Part shown: positions 6,369 through 11,917 of the stretch, one piece after another
Position numbering within the stretch: the stretch's first letter is position 1
Layout: every line of letters begins with the position of its first letter
Assembly: GCA_905477565.1 (NCBI GenBank)
Contig: CAJQGO010000237.1
Coordinates: 1 to 11,917, forward strand
DNA: 11,917 nucleotides
Source: an uncultured Planctomycetota bacterium
GTDB lineage: Bacteria > Planctomycetota > Planctomycetia > Pirellulales > UBA1268
Direction of reading: 5' to 3'
Translations under genes and position numbers: made by a program
The notes under the pieces: generated by a model
The model's input: only the letters and a program-made list of their open reading frames with translations
Databases searched by the model: none
What the model was told of the DNA's origin: nothing

Positions 6369-8047
6369 GTAATCACCCTCGCTTTGATCGCCGCAAACAT
6401 CACCCACCACCGGATTCCGGCGGACGGCTGTTTGACCCTCCAATCAATCCGGATCCGACCAATCCGGCAATTGCGATTGATCACCTCGTTGACAACAACA
6501 AGTTGCTTCGAACGGCCTTCGATACCCAAGTTGGCGATCTCAAACTCTGGGAACTCGTTGCAGCAACGCGACGAGAGGTATTAACCGTAGCCACTGAGTA
6601 CACGTCAAGTTACAGAGATGTCATTCGGCCTTCAAATACAGCCGAATGGATAGCAGCACCGATCATTATGGGCGGGCATCAGCCAGATCTCTTTCACCCC
6701 GGTGTCTGGCTCAAAAACTTTGCGATTGATGCGTATGCTCGACGTCTTGGTGGCACAGCCATCAATCTGATTGTTGATACGGACTACTGCCGTTCAACAA
6801 GCGTTGGCGTTCCTGTCGGAACACCTGAATCTGCACGACTGGAATATGTTCCCTTTGATCGTGATGGGCCTCCAGTTGCATGGGAAGAACGAGGTGCTGA
6901 GGATATAGAATGTTTTCGGTCGTTTGGTCGCCGAGCTTCTGATCTTCTTACACCACTTGTTCCTGACTCGATCCTGCGACGATGGTGGCCGCTTGCTGTT
7001 GAAAGAATGAGTGAGAGTCATCGAATTGGTCTTGCGATTGCGCAAGCACGACACCAACTCGAAGAACGCTATGGGCTTGAAACGATTGAGATACCGGTCA
7101 GTGAATTGATGCGACTTCCAACTGTCATGGTCTTCATGTCGTGGCTTCTTGCGAGAAGTCGAGAGCTCCACGGTGCATATAACGCGGCTCTTGGTCGGTA
7201 TCGAAGAAGGCATCACCAGCGAGGACAAACTCGCCCAATGCCTGATCTCGTTGAAAAAACCGTTGATCCATCAGAAGGCCCATGGTTTGAAGTACCGTGG
7301 TGGATCTGGTCAGAGGATGACCTGCAGCGACGACGGGTTTTTGCAAATACGAATACGCCAGGTGTCCTCATATTGTCTGACATGGAAACGTTACGAGTCG
7401 AGCTTCCGATTTCACTCGACACGCCACCCTCAAAATGGGTTGATGCGCTCTCACGAATGGAAGAACACGCCTTACGTCTTCGACCACGGGCCATCATGAC
7501 CACACTTATTGCCCGCCTTCTCGTCGCCGATGTCTTCGTCCACGGGATCGGTGGTGCGGCGTACGACGAAATCACTGATGATATTGTCCACACACTCACT
7601 GGCTGTGAACCACCTCGACATGCGGTGGTTTCAGGAACACTCCGTCTGCCTCTGGAAACCCGATTCCCGGAACTTTCCACGCAGCAACCGCTTGCAGAGC
7701 TTGCCAGTGTCCATCGAACACTTCGGGACCTTGAATTTCATCCCGAATGTCATCTTGAGCCGTTCTCAGACCAACCGGAGGCCGTCAGAGACCTGATCAC
7801 GGAGAAACGACGGTGGATTGATACTCGGCCCACAGCGACTCTTGCACGCCGACGTTGTCATGAAATTCGATCAACGAACGCCCGTCTTGCCTATCACACG
7901 CAACCTGTGCGACAGCAATTATTGGACCGTGTTGGACCTCTCGCAACCGCCATTCGGGCACAAAAAATCTTGCGAACTCGCGACTTTCCATGGTGTTTTT
8001 TCCCGGAAAATCAACTTCGTGAGTTCCTCCTACTGGAAATCAATTGA
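6365..8047 (+). CDS. BshC-like conserved protein, putative ligase
   Basis: This 560-aa protein is not characterised to my knowledge. Its length and motif order resemble BshC, the cysteine-adding enzyme of bacillithiol synthesis (~540 aa). GGHQPDLFHPGVWLKNFAID (103-122) parallels the BshC 'GQQxGLFxGPLYxxYK' nucleotide-site motif. LIVDTDYCRSTSVGVP (135-150) parallels its 'VFWIATEDHDxxEVN' segment. LRPRAIMTTLIARLL then FVHGIGGAAYDEITD (391-405) parallel the 'LRP...YVGGPGExAYW' segment. It ends FPWCFFPENQLREFLLL. A WbqC-like 'HQPxxxPWxGxxxK' motif is a weaker alternative for the first block. The first ~35 residues are polar and proline-rich. The start is a TTG at 6365 overlapping the GT2 stop by 4 nt; the next in-frame Met is residue 102, inside the key motif, so TTG is the likely start. 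Family link moderate, substrate unknown. Confidence 0.7.
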   Translation: MSNHPRFDRRKHHPPPDSGGRLFDPPINPDPTNPAIAIDHLVDNNKLLRTAFDTQVGDLKLWELVAATRREVLTVATEYTSSYRDVIRPSNTAEWIAAPIIMGGHQPDLFHPGVWLKNFAIDAYARRLGGTAINLIVDTDYCRSTSVGVPVGTPESARLEYVPFDRDGPPVAWEERGAEDIECFRSFGRRASDLLTPLVPDSILRRWWPLAVERMSESHRIGLAIAQARHQLEERYGLETIEIPVSELMRLPTVMVFMSWLLARSRELHGAYNAALGRYRRRHHQRGQTRPMPDLVEKTVDPSEGPWFEVPWWIWSEDDLQRRRVFANTNTPGVLILSDMETLRVELPISLDTPPSKWVDALSRMEEHALRLRPRAIMTTLIARLLVADVFVHGIGGAAYDEITDDIVHTLTGCEPPRHAVVSGTLRLPLETRFPELSTQQPLAELASVHRTLRDLEFHPECHLEPFSDQPEAVRDLITEKRRWIDTRPTATLARRRCHEIRSTNARLAYHTQPVRQQLLDRVGPLATAIRAQKILRTRDFPWCFFPENQLREFLLLEIN

Positions 8048-8051
8048 GTTT

Positions 8052-8066
8052 CGACATATCGTGTCG
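8052..8066 (+). promoter_or_regulatory. Small intergenic hairpin after the BshC-like gene
   Basis: CGACA (8052-8056) and TGTCG (8062-8066) enclose a 5-nt loop, and two G-U pairs can extend the stem outward. It starts 4 nt after the BshC-like stop codon. No T-run follows directly, but TTTTT occurs at 8081-8085. It could be a weak attenuator or mRNA-stabilising structure within the operon. Confidence 0.2.
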
Positions 8067-8087
8067 GGTAACGGAATGAATTTTTAC

Positions 8088-8103
8088 CTCCTAGGGACAG
8101 GAG
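8088..8103 (+). promoter_or_regulatory. Ribosome binding site sequestered in a hairpin
   Basis: AGGAG (8099-8103) lies five nt before the ATG at 8109 and is the best Shine-Dalgarno site of the plus-strand run, which fixes the start of the acetyltransferase gene. The same five bases pair perfectly with CTCCT (8088-8092) across a 6-nt loop, so the site can be hidden. This would allow control of translation initiation, for example opening by ribosomes ending on the upstream gene or by temperature. The control is inferred. Confidence 0.4.
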
Positions 8104-8108
8104 ACAAT

Positions 8109-9761
8109 ATGCTGCCGGCACGATCTTCCCGCACATCTTCATCATCGCGGACAGGTTCTTTACGCACACCATCTCATCGCAATCAGCCAACACGAAGCAG
8201 TCGGTCAACCACCGTCAAAAAAACTTCTCGTGTTCGAAAACGTTCGACAGCACAAACAGACTGTGACATCCGTCCAACTGCTGTTGTGGCTCCTAAGAAA
8301 AAAAAGACGGCTGCATCATCTCGTCGTCGGAGTCAGTCCGCTGCAATTAGCGCCGTTGAAATTCGACCATCGGGTACGATCTTCAGCCGCCGTTCGAATG
8401 AAAATCGTGAAGCAATTCATCATCTTCCCGAACACCCGCCAGTCGACCTCACTCCTCCAGCCTGGATGCAAGAAGAGTGCCAGGTAGGGCCAGCACAGGC
8501 TGGTGATCAGACTGAGATTCTCCAGCTACTTTCGGGTTTGCCATCACCACCGAGTCGGGCAGAGTTCCATGCGTCTGTTGATCATCCAGAACATGATTCG
8601 GCAAACAGATTGGTTGCTCGACTCGCTGGAAGAATTGTTGGTCACATTGAGATTGCTCCTCGCACAGTAATGATTGGTGCTGCACCTGTAAAAGCTGCTG
8701 CTCTTGATCGGGTTGCTATTCTTCCCGAGTGCCGTGGTGCCGGGCATGGGCAACGACTTGTACAAGCAGCCGAACGCAGGATGCGCGAACTTGGTGTTGT
8801 AGCCGCATTCTCAAGAACGCGAATTGCATCATCGTTTCATGATTTGGGCTGGAGTGTTCTAGGTCGTGACTGTGCCTCGCCTGGTCGTCCAACTGACATT
8901 CTCTCTCGTCTCCTCGCCGCACCACAACGCCAAGGGCCTGAAGTGACGATGCGGCAGTGGAGGCATGTTGAACTTCCAGCAATCTTGAGAATCTATGAGC
9001 AGAATGCTGCTCGGTTTGTTGGAACAACAGCCCGCACTGAAGCGTATGCTCGATGGCTGGTCAGTCGAAAAGCATTTGATTCTATTATCGTTGCTCTACA
9101 AGGAAACGATCGATATGACCTCCATGAAACGACTGCAAAAATTGTTGGATACTGCATTCAAACAGGCGGTCGTGTTCTCGAAGTAATGGCTGACCCTGAA
9201 TACCAAGGCCTTGAACGTGAAATTCTTGCACGAGTCTGTGCAGAAGCCATTGAAAATGACCGACAAGAACTGATTTATGAATCGAGCCCGACCGATCCTC
9301 TCCATGAGGAAGTTCGTGGACCGGCGTGTGATGACCAATCACCAGCGATCATATCTCGTATTGCACCGCAGGATCGAATGATTGTTGCTCGTATCTTTGA
9401 CCCACGAGGCCTCTTGACAGCAATGGCTCCAACCCTTGCCAGCCGAGTTGTCCAAGCAGGAATTCGTGATACGGTTGAGCTCGGCTTTGACAGCGACACC
9501 TTCCGAGGGTCAGTGACTATTCCTGCTGCCAAGGACGACGAGCCACGTGAAGCCATCATCCAACCGGGCCGAGTCGGCCGGAGCTACCTCAAACTGACTG
9601 ACGATGAGTTTACACGCCTTCTTCTGGGTCAATGTGACCCTCTTGAGGCAATAACAGCAGGACGTCTTGAGCCATCAACACAGCTCTCACAGAAGCTTGC
9701 GGAACAACTTTTTCCAAGACTACCGCTTTGGTGCCCTATGTGGGATGACGTGCCGGCGTAA
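8109..9761 (+). CDS. Eis-like double-GNAT/SCP2 acetyltransferase with basic tail
   Basis: This 550-aa protein has four parts. Residues 1 to ~79 are a disordered tail rich in Ser, Thr, Arg and Lys, with about twenty basic residues and KKKK at 63-66. A first GNAT domain (~130-270) carries the acetyl-CoA motif LDRVAILPECRGAGHG (199-214) with R209-G-A-G-H-G. A second GNAT-like domain (~277-400) has VGYCIQTGGRVLEVMADPEYQG (in part) but lacks the R-G-x-G loop. The C-terminal ~115 residues (435-550) look like a sterol-carrier-type (SCP2) domain. GNAT + degenerate GNAT + SCP2 is the layout of Eis N-acetyltransferases, which acetylate amines of aminoglycosides and other substrates; mycothiol synthase MshD is also a tandem GNAT. 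The start is set by AGGAG at 8099-8103; longer in-frame readings run back inside the BshC-like gene. It is the last gene of the run. Substrate unknown. Confidence 0.8.
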   Translation: MLPARSSRTSSSSRTGSLRTPSHRNQPTRSSRSTTVKKTSRVRKRSTAQTDCDIRPTAVVAPKKKKTAASSRRRSQSAAISAVEIRPSGTIFSRRSNENREAIHHLPEHPPVDLTPPAWMQEECQVGPAQAGDQTEILQLLSGLPSPPSRAEFHASVDHPEHDSANRLVARLAGRIVGHIEIAPRTVMIGAAPVKAAALDRVAILPECRGAGHGQRLVQAAERRMRELGVVAAFSRTRIASSFHDLGWSVLGRDCASPGRPTDILSRLLAAPQRQGPEVTMRQWRHVELPAILRIYEQNAARFVGTTARTEAYARWLVSRKAFDSIIVALQGNDRYDLHETTAKIVGYCIQTGGRVLEVMADPEYQGLEREILARVCAEAIENDRQELIYESSPTDPLHEEVRGPACDDQSPAIISRIAPQDRMIVARIFDPRGLLTAMAPTLASRVVQAGIRDTVELGFDSDTFRGSVTIPAAKDDEPREAIIQPGRVGRSYLKLTDDEFTRLLLGQCDPLEAITAGRLEPSTQLSQKLAEQLFPRLPLWCPMWDDVPA

Positions 9762-9776
9762 TAGTCAGCACGTCGT
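9745..9776. terminator. Hairpin spanning the acetyltransferase stop codon
   Basis: GACGTGC (9747-9753) and GCACGTC (9768-9774) form a perfect 7-bp stem, extended outward by a U-G and an A-U pair to nine pairs (9745-9776). The 14-nt loop contains the TAA stop of the acetyltransferase gene (9759-9761). It lies in the 32-bp gap before the convergent cysI stop, so it could end transcription from both sides. No T-run follows on either strand. Confidence 0.4.
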
Positions 9777-9793
9777 ACTCTGAGTCATTCACG

Positions 9794-11536
9794 CTAGGCA
9801 AGGGATTCATCTGCAAGCCATTGGTCGGTCCAACCACGGACGCCATCAAGCCCTTTTCGATGGCAGAAGTCGCCAAGCGTTTCACTCTGCTCGCGTTCAG
9901 CCTTGTAACACGCTAAGACCGCTGTGATCTCTCGAGGAAGATCATCAAAAGGGATGACGTCTTTATACTTTTCATTCAACCTGTCACCGAGCAATCGACC
10001 ACCGAGAAATATTGTGTACTTTCCGAGCGTCCGGCCAACGATGCCAATATCTGAGTTGTAGGGTCGTGCACAGGCATTTGGGCAGCCGGTCATTCTCAAT
10101 GTGAAAGCGTCTTTATCTAAACCAAGCTTGGCAACCTCAGGCTCAAGGAGATCAATCAATCCTGGCAGCACCCGTTCACTTTCTGCCACTGCAAGGCCAC
10201 ACGTTGGCAACGCCACACATGCCATACTCCACCGTCTAAGCGTCGAAATCTCTTCCGATGTTTTCACTCCATGATCATGAAGTATTGTCGCAATGCGTTC
10301 TCGATCACTCTCTTCAAGATCTGTAAATAAAATGCTCTGATGAGCAGTAATCCGCACTCCGGGTGTCATCTCAGTAAGAATTTTCCGCAAGGCTGTTTTG
10401 AGCTGAAACCCTTCGTGGTCAATGATACGGCCATTCTCAATATTCAAACCATAGAAGAACTTACCGTCACCCTGCTCAAACCAACCAATGTGATCGTCAA
10501 ACCCATGAACATCGACCTCGCGGGCAGCCGTGAGTGGCTTTCCAAAATATTCCTCGACCTTTGCTCTGAAGGCTTCAAAGCCCATGTTGTGAATGGTGTA
10601 TTTTAACCTCGCAACTTTTCGATCCGATCGGTTGCCGTAGTCTCGTTGTACTTCAACAATGGCGACGGCAATGTTGATAACATCCTCGGCCGGAACAAAA
10701 CAAAGACGCTTTGCGAGTGCAGGAAAGGTCTTTGCCGCACTTGGCGTGACTCCCATGCCGCCGCCAGCAAGCACGTTATAGCCAACAATTTGTCCCTCTT
10801 CATGAATCGTCAGAAAACCCAAGTCATTCGCGTAGACGTCAACACAATTGTCTTCGGGTAATGCGAAAGCTGTCTTAAACTTTCGGGGCAAATATGTCGG
10901 GCCATAGATCGGTTCGACTTCATGCCCGTTCGCACCTCCTGAAGCAAGTGTCTTTTCTCCCGTTTCATCATCAGTAAGCCAAATCTCATGGTATGCCGTT
11001 GTTCGAGGAGCAAGGGCTTCGGCAAGTTCTTCTGCTTTGGCCATCATTTCATCGCGTACTGAATTATTTTGAATGGGAGCAGGGCAGCACATTACATTCC
11101 GCTCAACATCACCACAAGCAGCTAGCGTTGTTAATTGAATATCATTGATCTTTTGAATGTATGCCTTGAGATCTCCTTTAATAACACCGTGGTGCTGAAT
11201 TCCCTGACGTGTTGTCAGTCGAACACTTCCATTCGCAAGATCATCTCCGAGATCAATTTGGGCCAGCATCTGTGCAGCTGTCAATTTGCCACCTGGAATT
11301 CTTGTTCGAATCATGAATGAGATTTTTTTGACTCGCTTCTCACCAGGCTCTAACTTTTTCTTATCCCGATCTGCCTGCTGGTATGTCCCATGATTCTTCA
11401 GCAGCTGAATGCTCCCTTTCCCAAAGCCGGCTTCTCCATCATTAAGTTCCTCTGGAATATCACCCTTCAGGTAATCGCTGTCCGTCTTAAAGACCTCAAC
11501 GGCACTCGGCTTCGCAGGTGCGGATTCGTCTGGCAT
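9794..11536 (-). CDS. cysI: Assimilatory sulfite reductase hemoprotein (CysI-type)
   Basis: This 580-aa siroheme/[4Fe-4S] enzyme would reduce sulfite to sulfide with six electrons, feeding cysteine synthesis. The cluster and siroheme ligands are all visible: C440-VALPT-C446 and GC485PNAC489ARP match the CX5C and CX3C pairs of CysI. Sulfite-binding basic residues are present in RTRIPGG (77-83), DVERNV (143-148) and YLPRKFKT (215-222; K219 and K221). RLTTRQGIQHHG (106-117) is also typical. Length fits CysI (~570 aa), without a plant-type transit peptide. Siroheme nitrite reductases share the fold, but these motifs are closer to sulfite reductase. The flavoprotein CysJ or a ferredoxin partner is not in the window, so the electron donor is unknown. 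The start is the ATG at 11536-11534 with a weak Shine-Dalgarno site. It is convergent with the acetyltransferase run and divergent from the sigma factor. Confidence 0.94.
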   Translation of the reverse strand: MPDESAPAKPSAVEVFKTDSDYLKGDIPEELNDGEAGFGKGSIQLLKNHGTYQQADRDKKKLEPGEKRVKKISFMIRTRIPGGKLTAAQMLAQIDLGDDLANGSVRLTTRQGIQHHGVIKGDLKAYIQKINDIQLTTLAACGDVERNVMCCPAPIQNNSVRDEMMAKAEELAEALAPRTTAYHEIWLTDDETGEKTLASGGANGHEVEPIYGPTYLPRKFKTAFALPEDNCVDVYANDLGFLTIHEEGQIVGYNVLAGGGMGVTPSAAKTFPALAKRLCFVPAEDVINIAVAIVEVQRDYGNRSDRKVARLKYTIHNMGFEAFRAKVEEYFGKPLTAAREVDVHGFDDHIGWFEQGDGKFFYGLNIENGRIIDHEGFQLKTALRKILTEMTPGVRITAHQSILFTDLEESDRERIATILHDHGVKTSEEISTLRRWSMACVALPTCGLAVAESERVLPGLIDLLEPEVAKLGLDKDAFTLRMTGCPNACARPYNSDIGIVGRTLGKYTIFLGGRLLGDRLNEKYKDVIPFDDLPREITAVLACYKAEREQSETLGDFCHRKGLDGVRGWTDQWLADESLA

Positions 11537-11713
11537 CAGTTCTTTTCCATCCTTTTCAGAAATAAAGGGTGCCCCTCAGTGGCACGACAATAGGGCGAAT
11601 GCTTTAATAATAGGCAATTTTATGTGGAGTGGCGATAACAGTTCACTGAAATAGACAAAATCGAGGGCTTCAAAACCCCTTGTTTAGAGAACCTAGAAGT
11701 TTCGAGGTATTTC
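11537..11713. promoter_or_regulatory. Divergent promoter region of cysI and the sigma-factor gene
   Basis: These 177 bp contain no ORF of note and must hold the promoters of both flanking genes. The A+T-rich block at about 11603-11634 contains TTAATAATAG and ATTTTATG, plausible -10 material, but I could not fix a convincing -35/-10 pair for either direction. A small inverted repeat, GTGCC/GGCAC (11569-11573 and 11581-11585, 7-nt loop), lies in the probable cysI leader. No riboswitch consensus was recognised. Confidence 0.35.
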
Positions 11714-11917
11714 GTGCAGCTAACACTTGTCACACAACTTGTTGCCGGTGACCCTGACGCCTTTGCTACACTGTATGATCGGCTTGGGAAAACGCTGTAT
11801 GCAACCGCAGTTCAATTGAATTGTACTCACCAAGAAGCAGAAGACATCGTTCATGATATTTTTGTAGAACTTGCTCGCCACAGACACGAACTTGCGCATG
11901 TGAAAAATCTCGATGCC
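11714..11917 (+). CDS. ECF RNA polymerase sigma factor, N-terminal part
   Basis: Only the first 68 codons are present; the gene runs off the right edge. They encode sigma-70 region 2, which binds RNA polymerase and the -10 element: AGDPDAFATLYDRLGKTLY (11-29), then the helix AEDIVHDIFVELAR (43-56), which matches the 'AED(V/I)VQ(D/E)xF' signature of extracytoplasmic-function sigma factors. The start is a GTG at 11714 with GAGGT (11704-11708) five nt upstream. The frame is open back to a stop at 11636, but no other usual start codon lies between. Region 4 and any anti-sigma or kinase partner lie outside the window, so its ECF group and signal cannot be told. Confidence 0.85.
   Translation, partial: MQLTLVTQLVAGDPDAFATLYDRLGKTLYATAVQLNCTHQEAEDIVHDIFVELARHRHELAHVKNLDA

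Noticed and set aside
7213..7680. 155-aa minus-strand frame inside the BshC-like gene (and similar frames at 4909-5376 and 9275-9559)
   Set aside because: They are Arg/Ser-rich shadow frames opposite genes whose plus-strand products show coherent family motifs.
7818..8108. 97-residue N-terminal extension of the acetyltransferase
   Set aside because: It runs in another frame inside the BshC-like gene and has no family similarity; the AGGAG five nt before the ATG at 8109 marks the start.
11536..11550. Four-codon upstream ORF (ATG at 11550) whose TGA overlaps the cysI start
   Set aside because: The overlap could matter for coupling, but the ORF is too short, has no proper ribosome binding site and could easily arise by chance.
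1..11917. CRISPR array, tRNA or rRNA genes, IS elements, attachment sites or prophage genes
   Set aside because: No regularly spaced repeats, no cloverleaf-like or conserved rRNA stretches, and no transposase, integrase or flanking terminal repeats were seen on reading through the window.

Overview
The window looks like a chromosomal segment from a member of the Planctomycetota with middling G+C. The strongest pointer is a DUF1559 protein (type IV-prepilin-like N-terminus plus an H-x-G-G/DGS C-terminal block), a family greatly expanded in that phylum. A Cys-rich exported protein of a type I associate with planctomycetes and a GT2/BshC-like gene pair agree with this. No rRNA, tRNA, IS element, CRISPR array or phage gene was seen. 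Ten genes are complete, one is cut by the right edge, and coding density is high.

Layout. (1) 60-956 (-): ExeA/MshM-type AAA ATPase, divergent from (2) rsmE (+, 1043-1750), a 16S rRNA m3U methyltransferase. The gap between them carries a cluster of TGACG half-sites. (3) A minus-strand run, in order of transcription: a TIM-barrel sugar isomerase/epimerase-like protein (4434-3649), a Cys-rich exported protein (3597-2812) and a DUF1559 protein (2726-1782). A strong bulged hairpin lies before the last gene. (4) A 280-bp divergent intergenic region (4435-4714) with several inverted repeats and no credible ORF. (5) A plus-strand four-gene run, 4715-9761: Nif3-like metal protein, GT2 glycosyltransferase, a 560-aa protein resembling the bacillithiol ligase BshC, and an Eis-like double-GNAT/SCP2 acetyltransferase with a long basic tail. 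The GT2 and BshC-like genes overlap by 4 nt. (6) Convergent to it, cysI-type siroheme sulfite reductase (-, 11536-9794). (7) Divergent from cysI, the start of an ECF sigma factor (+, 11714 to the edge).

How they may work together. The most suggestive block is glycosyltransferase + BshC-like ligase + tandem-GNAT acetyltransferase. This set of enzyme classes parallels bacillithiol and mycothiol biosynthesis (glycosylation, amino-acid ligation, acetylation), and a sulfite reductase that feeds cysteine synthesis is the next gene. No deacetylase is visible in the window, so a sugar/amino-acid conjugate or low-molecular-weight thiol pathway is a hypothesis only. The isomerase/Cys-rich/DUF1559 run has metal-binding-like features in its last two proteins, but its function is unknown.

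All family calls come from reading motifs by eye. No database search or structure prediction was run.
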